Shown: positions 11,724-21,750 of the stretch, one piece after another
How the letters are laid out: every line of letters begins with the position of its first letter
Numbering within the stretch: the stretch's first letter is position 1
Origin: Uranotaenia lowii
Lineage: Eukaryota > Arthropoda > Insecta > Diptera > Culicidae
Assembly (NCBI RefSeq): GCF_029784155.1
Contig: NC_073693.1
Location: forward strand, 226,191,094-226,255,093
DNA: 64,000 nt
Reading direction: 5' to 3'
Translations under genes and position numbers: made by a program
The notes under the pieces: model-generated
The model's database searches: none
What the model saw: the letters and a program-made list of their open reading frames with translations, nothing else
What the model was told of the DNA's origin: nothing

Positions 11724-12068
11724 TCAGCTTATTAATCGTGCACCAATGCTCAAATGTATCAATGATAGATTGTAGTATGGTGCAGCCCCTTTGGATTTAA
11801 TTTTGTAGAAAAGCTTCAGGTCATCTGCATAGCAAAGGCGGCATTCATTCGGTAGATTGAGCAGTATATCATTTAAAAGGAGCGAGAAAAGTAACGGGCC
11901 TAGATTGCTGCCTTGCGGCACGCCAGATGGATTGCAAAATTCAGTAGATTCATAAGATCCTAATTTAACCTTTACTTGTCTGTTCTGGAGGTAGGACGCT
12001 AGCAAAGTGATGAAAGCTTTTGAAACACCGAGTTTATCAAGCTTCGCTAGTAGCAGTTGGTGGTTCAC
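11724..12068 (-). CDS. LINE reverse-transcriptase core fragment
   Basis: A 114-codon open frame continuing the same LINE after a frameshift. It carries GVPQGSNLGPLLF (residues 49-61) and the catalytic CYADDLKLF (YADD at 80-83). Just upstream, in another frame, the first catalytic aspartate is in IYTDLKAAFDRVNH. The frame ends after the palm; the thumb and C-terminal tail follow in other frames down to 11010. Confidence 0.87.
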   Translation of the reverse strand: MNHQLLLAKLDKLGVSKAFITLLASYLQNRQVKVKLGSYESTEFCNPSGVPQGSNLGPLLFSLLLNDILLNLPNECRLCYADDLKLFYKIKSKGAAPYYNLSLIHLSIGARLIS

Positions 12069-12315
12069 TCGATCAAATGCTGCCTTTAGATCTGTGTATA
12101 TCGTATCAATTTGAAGTCCGTTTTAAATATTTTTTAAGCAAGATTATGTAAACTGAGTGAGGTTAGTACAAATCGATCTTCCGGGAAAAAATCCGTGCTG
12201 GTCAAAAGAAATGTACGTTTTAATTTGACTCAGGATGCTTTGGGTAATGAATATCTCGAATAGCTTTGAGCCAGCGCACAAAGATGTAATCCCTCGGTAG
12301 TTCTGTATGTCCTGT

Positions 12316-13470
12316 TTATTCCCTTTTTGAATAAGAAAGAAGGGGAAACGTACATGATGACAGTGAGCGATTCAACAGAAGCGCTAATGGTGCGCTGAGA
12401 TATTCCGCACAACGTTTTATAACGATCGGTGGTATTCCGTCGGGACCCGGTGAGTAAGACGGCTTTAGTTTCCTTATTGCGTTATTAATCTGCCTCAAAG
12501 AACAATGTTTCACAGCAATATTCAGTGCGTTAGCTTGTACAAACGACAATGCTCGCCCAATTTTAGTCTCATTCACGTTCTCAGTGGAAAAAACACTTGA
12601 GAAATGTTTTGCGAATAATTCACACTGGTCTGCAGTAGTTTCACAACTTTCATCTGCAAGAAACATCATAGCAGAAAGACCGCTTTCTTTTTTCTTTTCA
12701 TTGACGAAGCTCCAGAATTTTTCAGGATTTTGTTTTAAGTTGGTTTGCATTTGCATCGAATACCTAGAGTATAATAGGCGATTGTACTTTCTGTATTCAT
12801 TACTTGCATACGTGAAGGCAGATTTAGAATATGGATTCTTATCTCTACAGTAACGTTCAAGGGCGCTAGCTCTATTACGCTTGAGAGTTTTAAGCAGGTG
12901 ATTGGACCAAGGTGGTTTCGGACGAGCGCGAGGTGATGGAGTATTTTGATTGATAAGTTGATTCACTATATCAGTGAATGTGATGACAGCATCATCAACG
13001 GAGGTAGCTTCGGTTAGAAATTGCCAATTAATATTTCCAAGCGCAAGGTTTAGTGTGTCAAAATCAGTTTTTCTAAAGTTCAGAGATGGGCCTTCATGGG
13101 GAGAGTAATAGCGTACTATAGGTGCAATGGTGACCTCAGCAATAATTACTGGATGATGATTGTCGATCGGGACCAATAGTTCCGTAGTTGTTCCAACAGA
13201 ACACTTTTCTAATGCGGCGTCATTGACGAAAAGAAGATCAAGGGTGCGGTTATTCATATTTTTTGAAGCATTGATTTGTTTCATATCTAATAATGTCATA
13301 CGATCCACAAGGACAGAACTCAAAGCAGAAAGCGCAGAGGAATTTGGGTTAGGACATGTGTAGCCAGCAGGTATCAAGTTCCAATCAATATTTGGTTGAT
13401 TGTAGTCTCCGAAAACAAAATGAAGATCGTGAGGATGCAGCAGATCGGAAACAGCTGTTGTAGAATCCAT
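12316..13470 (-). CDS. LINE ORF2 fragment: endonuclease C-terminal half, linker, RT start
   Basis: A 384-codon open frame inside the LINE. GDYNQPNIDW (residues 21-30), NRTLDLLFVND (74-84) and DNHHPV (103-108) are the C-terminal motifs of the LINE endonuclease, which nicks target DNA. The N-terminal catalytic part is missing. A basic linker follows (about 190-300) and the RT domain starts at YSPGPDGIPP (about 341-350). The frame is lost at RSLSSCTFPLLSYSKRE by a shift; the homologous reading continues in another frame. The first methionine is internal to the original protein, not a true start. Confidence 0.85.
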   Translation of the reverse strand: MDSTTAVSDLLHPHDLHFVFGDYNQPNIDWNLIPAGYTCPNPNSSALSALSSVLVDRMTLLDMKQINASKNMNNRTLDLLFVNDAALEKCSVGTTTELLVPIDNHHPVIIAEVTIAPIVRYYSPHEGPSLNFRKTDFDTLNLALGNINWQFLTEATSVDDAVITFTDIVNQLINQNTPSPRARPKPPWSNHLLKTLKRNRASALERYCRDKNPYSKSAFTYASNEYRKYNRLLYSRYSMQMQTNLKQNPEKFWSFVNEKKKESGLSAMMFLADESCETTADQCELFAKHFSSVFSTENVNETKIGRALSFVQANALNIAVKHCSLRQINNAIRKLKPSYSPGPDGIPPIVIKRCAEYLSAPLALLLNRSLSSCTFPLLSYSKRE

Positions 13471-13500
13471 GTGTGAGCTTATCGCACACTGAAAAAGATT

Positions 13501-15930
13501 ATTAGGACGTTAAATTTAACACAGATGTTCTGATCAGCACTACAAATAAACAGAAAATAATAATTTACCAATTGGCAAAAACCGGAAGTTTATTTAAAAA
13601 AATCCATATATTTTGTTCTTTGTTGCGTTTCATATAATTTTGTAAATGTTAAACTGTCTATACATTAATATTTATTATTTGTTAAAACAATTCTGCACAA
13701 ATCCTTCCATAGGCACTTACTAAAAGGTCTTGAAAATAGCGCTGACAGTTTTCCTCCTGGGTTCGGTTTCAACCCGAAAATATTTCCTAAATCCCTTTTC
13801 CACAAGCCGTCACTGCTAGCAAATGTTCCGTAAGTTTCTGCTTCCTCGAAAAGATGTCGGGAGAACTTGGTATAGAGTGGAAAGAAGAAGGAGGGCCACG
13901 TAAAGTTGCGCACTCCCGGAGAAAGCAAACTATTCAGCAGAAAATGCTTTTTCCAGTAAGCGTTTATTTTTAATGGGTCCCGCTGGTCGCGTTCCACTTC
14001 GTATTTTTTTAGTGCTTCTGTTGCTGTTGCCGTCATCGTCGTCGTCGTCGTTCTCGTTGCTGTTGTGTCCTTTATTTTTCAGGCACCCCATTAAGAATAC
14101 GACCCGGGTCGTCGGTGAACGGTTTTACACTTAATTTTCTGCTCCTGGGTCCCTTCTTTGGAGGGCCTTTAGCCAACCCCAACTTTTGCCTCACGCAGCT
14201 CCACCAGAAGGGACTGCACTAAAATGCCTCTTTGCGCTCACGAACCTTCAGTTTTTCGATTTTCGGCCAAAGAGAAACAAAAAAATGTGCTGTTGCTCAA
14301 TAAAATTTACTTTCGGAATATTTCCGTTCCTTTCAAACGAAATGATCCCTACAGGTTGACTTATACGGTTTATGTCTTTTGGGGCAACGAATTGCGACAT
14401 ACATGGGAACATAAAGAGACGATAAACTGTTCAGATAGGGCTCACCGAAAAAAAGCAGTTTGATATGGTGATGTTGATGTTCAAGTATCGTCACCATGAG
14501 AATGGTTCATTCGACTGAATCCTTTCAGCTCATGTATAATCAATGATGTAATTCAGAAAACGTTCTTTTTACTTACTCTATAAACGACGTTCTAGAACAA
14601 AAAAAAACTCCTTTTCGGTTGGATACTCGTCGTATCAAAAATGCTTTGTTTTTTCCTTAGAATTTCATGTTTCTTGTAGATCTTTAAAATAAGTTTCCTT
14701 TAAGAAGAAACAGTAAAAAAACTCTCAAAAACTCAAAGGCTTATAAATGCTAACGGCTTTCTTAGTAAAGCATCTAAGTATTCTAAACCAATCTTAACTT
14801 AATTCAAATATCATGTTAACTGGCACTACCTTTCAATGGCATGCGAAGAAACGATCCTGCTGTAGCAGTTTGGCGCATTTAATTATGTTATAGCTCATGT
14901 TGCGTACTAAATTACAACATGAGTGCATTTATTCCCCTCATCACCTAATAAGTCTTTGCCCCTCGAATCTACACCATTCGGGGTGGCAACCTCAAAGTTC
15001 GATACTGCCCCCTACATTCATGTCAATTTACGCAACCTGGACGCCACCTTACTTAATACATACAGGTATTGGGCTACGTGCGTTTTTTTCCCTCCCCAAT
15101 CACTCAGAAAGGAAAACTTACCACCGGGACCCAGAGTATAGTAAGTTCACTTGGGGATCAGACTGGCCCCATCGGTGTCATGACAGAGGTCCATTAAATA
15201 AACCTCCAGCCATCCATCCAATCCATCCATTCAGTTATTCATCCATCCATCCATCCTTTTCGATTCTGCCGTCCGTCGCGTTCTCGTTCCAAACACTTCG
15301 ATTTCCAAGTTCCGTCGCAAAAGTTTGGCTCGGGCTTGGAGGGTTTTTGACCCCTTGGGGAATGGTGTTACTGCTTCATTCAGGTGGTTCAATTTGGGCT
15401 TCTTTGGGAGCTTTTTTTTCCTCATGCACTACAATTAGATAAGAAAAGCACTGGGTTATTGAATTTAGGAAAATAAAATAAAATCACACAATACTGATTC
15501 CTTTCGATTTTAGCAACACGCCTTAATACTTTATGTTACCAAAATCTTTTTTTCTCAACTTTTTTTCAAAACTTGGTTTGAAAAATAAAACATGGTTTTG
15601 CCTTGAGTGTAATTTTTTATCCATTTGACAATTTTTAGACTTTTATCTGTATATTTTTACATGTGTTATGTGTTTTACATGGACAAATTTAGTCTTGTAA
15701 ACATGTTTGTAATTTTTTTCATATTTGTAATATTTTCAATTTTATATCGTTTTTAGTGGTATTAGCTTTTGTTTGCATATTTTATTATGAATTTGATGGA
15801 AAAAATATTTTTTAACTTATGGGCATGTTATTTAATTTTATTATTTAAGTTTTTGTTGTAATATTTTATGTATGTTTGCATGAGTCCTCCATCGGAAGCA
15901 AGATCTTGCCTATGACTGTGTGGCATGGCC
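13501..15930. other. Mixed stretch without a supported gene; GC-richer patches
   Basis: 13665-14240 and 14900-15430 are less AT-rich than their surroundings and have open frames of 123 codons (reverse, 13665-14036) and 181 codons (forward, 14897-15442). Neither shows a domain, and the second runs through the CCAT microsatellite. A CGT run lies at 14036-14051. These may be unique host DNA, but I cannot assign a gene. Confidence 0.4.
15205..15262. repeat. CCAT microsatellite, imperfect
   Basis: Runs of CATC/CCAT interrupted by AATCCATCCATTCAGTTATT. Confidence 0.85.
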
Positions 15931-15939
15931 TTTGAAGTT

Positions 15940-17500
15940 CTTCTTCATAAAATAATTTTTGCATATGAGGAGTGGTTTTTGAGATAACGTTCAATACAGA
16001 AGCTCATTCACTTAATTTTTGGGCAGGACCTAGGAAAATCTAGGAATACCAGGGGAGATTCAAAAACAGCTTATAATCAAAGTTCGACCAAAGTTCATAA
16101 GGTAAATAAATCGTTCAAAAAGTCTCAGAAAATCTAATAGTGAATCATATTTTAAATAGGTGCGAGGAATTTTTCAATTTAAAGTAAAATTTTTTTCAAA
16201 GGCTATCCGGAAATTGCGATTGAGGAAATGATTAAAAAATAAAAATATAATAAATTGACTTGTTCGTCTAGCTGATTACTACACAGACTTGACTTAATTT
16301 ACAATGTACCTGGCCACTTCAAAAATAAACAAAATACGGGGCAAAATCGTGGGCAAAATATTCACACCGCTTGTGATGAGAAATTTGATAAAAATTGCAA
16401 TGGACAGCCAAATGAACTCTTTAGCGGGCACCGGGCAAGTTTCAGCTAGAAATATTGTTGGCATGTCTCACCTGGAGGTTCCGGAAATAACCAAGGAAAA
16501 GAAATTTAATAATTAGATATCTCTCACTAGTGGTGGCTGGCGATCTGTGGAAGCTGCTAATCAGTCAGTGTAACAAAATGAATGTTTTATTGAATGGATA
16601 TGTTCTCAAGTAATCATAAGCACTATATTCCCATATGTACCTCTGAAATAATGCTTGTTTTGTACTATATGCTTATATAATGCAGAATTAATGCTTAAAA
16701 GGCGATATAGTAGGCTGAATAAATGCTATCACAACAGAGCCTTTAAAATGCAACACAAATGCTGAATTAGAACACCATCAAAATGTCATTTTTGCCAGCC
16801 GTATAAAAGCATTAACAATGCTTACTTAGGACACCGGAAAATCAAAGTGGGAAATTATTCTTTTATTAATAAAAATGAAAAAAAAAATTAAAAAAATAAA
16901 ATCGTTATCTACAACATAAATGAACATGCTGAATGAAGGATTATGCCTGCTTAATGAAGGGTTCTATGAAATGAGAAGTGATTATAATTGAATTATGAAC
17001 TACCTTTGATGAGTCTCAAACCAAGGATCCCGCAGCAGCCTAGTTGCGCCTTTACCATTTTGACCACTCTAGATGCTGATAAGATAGGTGAAAAATCCAT
17101 ATTTCAAGTTGAAGCTTTATAAAAGCTCAATATAAGCATTAACAGGAAGTTTTAGTGCTACAGTCTTAATGCTTGTTAACTTTATATAGTCGCTCTATAT
17201 GTGCATTTTGTGCTATCACAAGTGCAAATTATGTTTATTGCTTCTATGCATTAATACTGCTTATATAAAACTATAAAGCATTATGAGTGTTGATATAATG
17301 CTAACTTGCATTTGAAATTTTGATTTAATGCTGATTAAGGGTTATGGCAAGATTGGATCCAAATACGATCGTTTTCCCTGCAAATCTTCACCATCATATA
17401 CTGTTTTGGTTGAATCTGAAATCGTGCCATTGCGCGATAATTGTGGTGAAGTGATAGTGAAATGATAAAAAAATCTAATTGGTTGTTTCAAACCGATGGA
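15940..17500 (+). pseudogene. Ancient Tc1-like transposon relic, copy A, with an 0.8-kb insertion
   Basis: It matches copy C (38101-39300) along its length: TTTTTGAGATAACGTTCAATAC near 15974, the AAAATAAACAAAA block near 16320, and the transposase remnant KIAMDSQMNSLAGTGQVSA (16387-16445), which aligns with the region of the first catalytic aspartate (VMDDETYV in younger relatives). The next coding remnant, KYDRFPCKS.., resumes at about 17360. The 790 bp between is absent from copy C. Heavily decayed with no usable frame. Confidence 0.65.
16560..17345. mobile_element. Insertion rich in AATGCTT/AAGCATT motifs
   Basis: This segment interrupts copy A relative to copy C. Words such as TAATGCTT, AAGCATTAA and TATATAATGC recur on both strands (for example 16650-16710, 16806-16825, 17125-17180, 17245-17330), including the hairpin AAGCATTAACAATGCTT. 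No coding frame and no clean terminal repeats or target duplication could be read by eye. Confidence 0.5.
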
Positions 17501-18084
17501 ATAAAATGTTAAAAGTAATGACTTCAGTACCGGCTATACAGCCTACAAGCTCTGGAACTAGCGAAAAAATGTAAATTGAGGTTAGGTTTGAATGACTCAT
17601 AACTAGGCAACACTTTCAGCTTATCGGAGAAAAAAATTTTGGACATCTCAGAGATCTGCACTTAGTTTTTCGCTTATTCAAAATTAAAAATGCTGGTATG
17701 AGACTTGACTTCCCTGATGACCCTTAACCGTAGTTGCCGATCATGTGCTTCACCCCAATGCTTGATTTGAACTTTGTGGACATTTTTGACAGTGTTTGCA
17801 TACTTTTCCACCACAGTCATTCTTTGAATAATCAACGCTTTTGTCAGCTATCAATTTGAAAATGATAAGTTTTGAAAGAAACTGTGCAAAATATTTTTTT
17901 CCTTTTTCTCTTGCATCGTAAACATCTATAGAACCCGTAAATTTTAAATTTTGAAAAAAAAAAAAATCTGTCTGACAGTACATTTTATAGGCAACAAAAT
18001 GTCCAACAACTAGTAAATGAGCTATCAGCAAAAGAAAATGTCCCATTGCTAAAAGAACTAAGCTTCAGTCAGTTATATGAGGAA
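17501..18084. other. AT-rich stretch without recognisable genes
   Basis: Possibly the decayed right part of Tc1-like copy A. The 98-codon reverse frame (17750-18046) runs through an A-rich tract and has no motif. Confidence 0.35.
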
Positions 18085-18185
18085 AAACATCTTACCTGTC
18101 GGCCACATACAGGATTCGAACCCAGAAATTTTCTTGCCGATACTGGGAAAAACTTTATTGCGCGTTCCCTTACGTAGTTTAATGT
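18085..18185 (-). mobile_element. tRNA-derived SINE fragment
   Basis: On the reverse strand GGGTTCGAATCCT (about 18111-18124) is a perfect RNA polymerase III B box, followed by GTATGTGGCCGACAGG. The A box upstream is degenerate. This is the typical pattern of a decayed tRNA-derived SINE head rather than a tRNA gene. Confidence 0.55.
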
Positions 18186-18417
18186 CCATGGAACCTTGTA
18201 CAAGTACAGATTTTAATTTGTGTGATTTTGTAATTCTGTAAAAAGTGTCTTTTGTGGGATTTTATGTGAATATGAGGTTCAATATGGATTTTCTAGTAAC
18301 ATTCTTTGAAATGGAAATTTCAAAAAGGATATTTTTTTTTATAAAGTTATAAGAAATTCATTTTCTTTAAAAGTCTTATGAATTTATTTTATTTTAAATG
18401 GAAATCTATAGTATTTA

Positions 18418-19070
18418 CTAAGGAGTGTATTCAAAAAAAATGCAACACTTTGTTTTTAACATAACTTTTGAATGCATGGATGGAAATTGATAAAATTTTA
18501 AGTGATGCTGTCTAGTAATAAAATTGTCATATGTGCAAGTTTTATTTACATTTTGTTCAGAAGTTTTTGAAATAGCGTCTATTAAAGATGTTCATCGACT
18601 TTAACTTTTGAGAACTTCGTGGGTGCAAACTATGAATTACCCTTTTGCCAGATCAAGGCTACTTTTGTTTATTTTTTCTGTTTCCTGAAGCTTGGCTTTT
18701 AAAACTACTCAAAATTTTTAATTCGATTGAAGGTATGAAAAATTTTGCAAATTGTCCAATTTATGCAGAAGAACAACATATTTGACTTGACAATTTCTGT
18801 TTACGAGTAATTACACCTTACCAGATCCAACCAAAACAGAGTTTTACTTTTGAAGGGCCTATGGAAATGTTATTCATCGAAAAAGGTCGAAAAAGGTCGA
18901 AAAAGGTCGAGTTTGGAGGCAGCCTTCTTTGTATATTTAGCCATTCATTGTGTCAATAGAAATGTAAAACTGACTGATTTGTAGCTTTCACAGATCGTCA
19001 GCCACCTGAAGTGCTAGACATCAAATTTCTCCTATTTTGATTTTGGAATTCACTCTTCAGTTGTCAAAGA
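18418..19070 (-). pseudogene. Ancient Tc1-like transposon relic, copy B (3' part, reverse)
   Basis: Read on the reverse strand it follows copy C from about 38780 to 39300: the phrases TTCTGTTTCCTGAAGCTTG, ACAACATATTTGACTT and CACAGATCGTCAGCC all have counterparts. The outer arm (18418-18560) also matches the left arm of copy C, because the family has long terminal inverted repeats. The inner end joins the ITmD37E-like relic at about 19070. Confidence 0.6.
18881..18911. repeat. Three exact copies of GAAAAAGGTC
   Basis: A short tandem triplication inside Tc1-like copy B, absent from copy C, so a local slippage event. Confidence 0.9.
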
Positions 19071-19071
19071 G

Positions 19072-20103
19072 CCGTCCATGGAAGAAAGCAGCGTATCAAA
19101 ATTTTGCTCGCGCATCGCGAAAATCCGAGCTACTCGCACGCAAAGCTGGCAAAGTCGCTAAAAGTTGCCAAATCAACCGTTACAAATGTAATTAAAGAGT
19201 TTGGGGAACCTTTGTCGACAGCCAGGAAGTCTGGATCGCAGGAAAATCGAAAACCGGAAGCCGCTGAGACGACAAAGAGAGTTGCCGGTAGTTTCAAGCA
19301 AAACCCTAATCTCTCTCTCCGAGATTCCGCAAATAAGCTGGGTGTATCGTCTACAACCGTGCATCAAGCCAAAAAACGAGCCGGACGATGCTGAAGAAGT
19401 TTAACTGCTTGGTAATGGACGACGAAACCTACGTCAAAGCCGACTACAAGCAGCTTCCGGGACAGGAGTTTTATACGGCAAAAGGAAGGGGAAAGGTAGC
19501 AGATATTTTCAAGCACATGAAACTGTCAAAGTTCGCGAAGATATATCTGGTTTGGCAAGCCATCTGTACCTTTGGCTTGAAAAGCTGCCTTTCCATAGCT
19601 TCCGGGACTGTCAACCAAGAAATTTACGTGAAAGAGTGTTTGAATCAACGTCTGCTGCCTTTCTTGAAGAAATACGGTTGTTCCGTACTGTTTTGGCCGA
19701 ATTTGGTATCTTGCCATTACGGTAAAAAGACCATGGAGTGGTTCGCCGCCAGCAACGTGCAGGTGGTTCCCAAGGACAAGAACCCTCCCAACATGCCAGA
19801 GCTCCGCCCAATTGAGAAATACTGGGCTATTGTCAAGCGGAACCTAAAGAAGACCAAAAAAACTGCTAAGGACGAGCAGCAGCTGCGGCGAAGAAGGTGG
19901 ACAAGGTGGCCGTACAAAATCTGATGGCAAAGGTAAAGCGTAAGGCCCGTCAATTTGGATTTGGAAATGCGGAAGGCTAACTTTTTCTTGCATTTTATAC
20001 TAATTAAACTTGAAAAAGAAATTTAATTTGATTTTTTATATAAACGATTTCACCGATTTACACGCGTTTTTCCTTGACCAAATTTTGACCGTATCACCCT
20101 TTA
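19072..20103 (+). pseudogene. ITmD37E-like Tc1/mariner transposase relic, second copy
   Basis: The N-terminal DNA-binding part is present (19104-19394: RIKILLAHRENPSYSHAKLA to TTVHQAKKRAG, two helix-turn-helix-like segments). Codons between HTH and catalytic domain are deleted relative to copy 1, shifting frame. The catalytic domain follows (19388-19924): VMDDETYV holds the first aspartate, FWPNLVSCHYG has asparagine where the second aspartate belongs, and PELRPIEKYW supplies the glutamate 38 positions later, that is DD37E spacing. The right terminal inverted repeat is intact (about 20041-20103, ..TTTTGACCGTATCACCCT). The left inverted repeat is missing. A frameshift near the first ATG (19078) and the lost aspartate make it inactive. 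Confidence 0.88.
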
Positions 20104-20127
20104 GGGTATCCAAAGAAACTGGCGTTG

Positions 20128-20631
20128 TCAAAGTGACCTTGTAGGTACGTAGATATTGACACGTTGAAGTATGTACGGGGAGTCGACACGGCGAGTCAAG
20201 GTATTAAAAACGAAAACTTGCTGCAATTCGATACGACGCTTATCAAGTGTGGTTAAGGATATCAGGGCACATCTCTGCTCATACGGCGGAAGTCGGAGCG
20301 GTTCGTTCCACGGGAGACGCCGTAGAGCGTATCTGATGAAGCTACATTGAACCTGTTCTAGGCGGTTGCGTTGTGTAATCTGAGTAGGAGCCCACACCTG
20401 GACGGCATACTCCAGTATGCTACGAACTGACGAACAATAAATGGATTTCAGTGCGTATACGTCGTCGAAACCTTCGGTGTTCCGGCGCAAAAACCCGAGT
20501 GCAGCAAATCCTTTTGCAGAAGTAAGCGCAATGTATTCGGAGAAAGTAAGTCTGTAATCAATTTTCACTCCCAGGTCAAGAATAAAATTTAAATTCTCCA
20601 AGCATAAACCTGATAGTTGGTAAATAGTCAA
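20128..20631 (-). CDS. LINE reverse-transcriptase thumb and C-terminal region
   Basis: 167 codons that continue the RT after a frameshift at 20628-20631. LDLGVKIDYRLTFSEYI (residues 19-35), SVRSILEYAVQVWAP (about 68-82) and RLEQVQCSFIRYALRRLPW (about 90-108) are standard LINE C-terminal motifs. The reading stops shortly after NIYVPTRSL, without the TNYGQ tail seen in the other two copies. Confidence 0.82.
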   Translation of the reverse strand: MTIYQLSGLCLENLNFILDLGVKIDYRLTFSEYIALTSAKGFAALGFLRRNTEGFDDVYALKSIYCSSVRSILEYAVQVWAPTQITQRNRLEQVQCSFIRYALRRLPWNEPLRLPPYEQRCALISLTTLDKRRIELQQVFVFNTLTRRVDSPYILQRVNIYVPTRSL

Positions 20632-21746
20632 ATCTGATCATGTTTCGTGAACGGGTAAAGTTGATGATCTAAGGTACACTTTTTAGCATTGGTCTGCATT
20701 CCGTTCATTCGGCACCAGTTTTCTAACGAGACAATGTCAGCTTGAAGGGCGAGACAGTCTACAGTGCTTACAATCTTTCGAAAAAACTTCAGATCGTCGG
20801 TATACATTAGCGTATCGGATTGAAGAGTTGCACAGAGATCGTTAACAAAGATTATGAAGAGAAGAGGCCCGAGATGGCTTCCTCGAGGTACACCTGAAGG
20901 GATGGCAAATGTTCTCGAGCGTGAGCTGTTGACTTTCGTGAAAGCATGACGGTCGTTGAAGTACGACGCAATCCAGTCAAGTGCCCAATCAGGGAAACCT
21001 ATACAATCCAGCTTTCCAATTAGTATTTTATGCGGAACGCGGTCGAATGCTTTCGCAAAATCAATGTAGATAGAATCGACTAGACAACCTTTCTCCATAC
21101 AGTTACTCAATGAGCTTACGTAGCACATCAGGTTGGTAACGGTCGACCTTTGTTTCACAAAACCAAGTTGAGCTTCGCAGATTAAAGATTTAACGGCAGC
21201 ATATAACCGTTCGTGCATCAAGACTTCAAAAATCTTCGAGATGGAGTTCAAAATCGAAATAGGACGGTAGTTTTCCACGCTGTGAACATTTCCCGATTTA
21301 TGTATTGGAGAGATAGCGGCAAATTTCCATGCTCTAGGGAACGATCTTTCTGTGATTGAACGATTTAGAACTCTGCAAATCGGGACAGCTAAAGGTGCAG
21401 CACATAGTTTTAAAAATGCGGGAGGTATGTTATCTGGACCAGCACCCTTCGTTCGGAGTCCCACCACGCGTGCCTCATAGATTTGAGGCTTTTTGGGCGC
21501 TTCAACGGTACGTTTTGTCTTAAAACTGCATAATTTTTTTCCATACAAAGCATCAAGAGCGGAGTCAACATTGTCGGCAGCTTCTAGGGATTCCCAATCG
21601 GTTGAATCCAGATCGTAAATACATTTACTAAAATCAAAATCCAGATCTCCAACAGATTCTACTTGAGGACCAGGCTTCGGACGACTCCTGAGGTGTCGCT
21701 CATAAGCGCAAGAGCCAAGCCTCACAAAGAGGTGTGGAACCCACAC
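20628..21746 (-). CDS. LINE reverse-transcriptase domain, 372 codons
   Basis: It would copy element RNA into DNA at the nick. Visible in order: AGPDNIPPAFL (residues 102-112), WKFAAISPIHKSGN (140-153), ENYRPISILNSISKIFE (158-174), AQLGFVKQRST (192-202), IYIDFAKAFDRVPHKIL with the first catalytic aspartate (226-242), PSGVPRGSHLGPLLF (283-297) and MYTDDLKFF (YTDD at 315-318). Two consensus residues are changed: YADD to YTDD and GVPQGS to GVPRGS. The frame ends at a shift; the thumb continues in the next frame. Confidence 0.88.
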   Translation of the reverse strand: MWVPHLFVRLGSCAYERHLRSRPKPGPQVESVGDLDFDFSKCIYDLDSTDWESLEAADNVDSALDALYGKKLCSFKTKRTVEAPKKPQIYEARVVGLRTKGAGPDNIPPAFLKLCAAPLAVPICRVLNRSITERSFPRAWKFAAISPIHKSGNVHSVENYRPISILNSISKIFEVLMHERLYAAVKSLICEAQLGFVKQRSTVTNLMCYVSSLSNCMEKGCLVDSIYIDFAKAFDRVPHKILIGKLDCIGFPDWALDWIASYFNDRHAFTKVNSSRSRTFAIPSGVPRGSHLGPLLFIIFVNDLCATLQSDTLMYTDDLKFFRKIVSTVDCLALQADIVSLENWCRMNGMQTNAKKCTLDHQLYPFTKHDQI

Positions 21747-21750
21747 TCGC

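Larger units (their letters stand above)
10905..13500 (-). pseudogene. 5'-truncated LINE with endonuclease remnant and reverse transcriptase
   Basis: A non-LTR retrotransposon on the reverse strand. It starts within the apurinic-type endonuclease domain near 13500, continues through the linker and RT, and ends with the conserved tail RTFRSSEFLRINFQRTNYGQ (about 11175-11120). A short 3' UTR finishes in an AAT-repeat tail at 10905-10925. Frameshifts near 12316 and 12120 and below 11724 break the frame. RT motifs GVPQGSNLGPLLF and CYADDLKLF are intact, so it is younger than the relic at 6290-9230. The same domain wording is found at 20128-21746 and 23609-24765. Confidence 0.88.
20104..21750 (-). 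pseudogene. LINE reverse transcriptase, nearly open but frameshifted
   Basis: A non-LTR reverse transcriptase on the reverse strand in two overlapping frames (21746-20628, then 20631-20128). Only the RT onward remains; the endonuclease is missing upstream. Its far end stops at INIYVPTRSL or similar and abuts the ITmD37E inverted repeat, so the 3' UTR is lost. It has the same architecture as 10905-13500 and 23609-24765. Confidence 0.85.

Noticed and set aside
13665..14036. 123-codon reverse frame
   Set aside because: No domain; the start lies in a CGT repeat (Thr/Ala run).
14897..15442. 181-codon forward frame
   Set aside because: It crosses the CCAT microsatellite, is overlapped by other frames and has no known motif.
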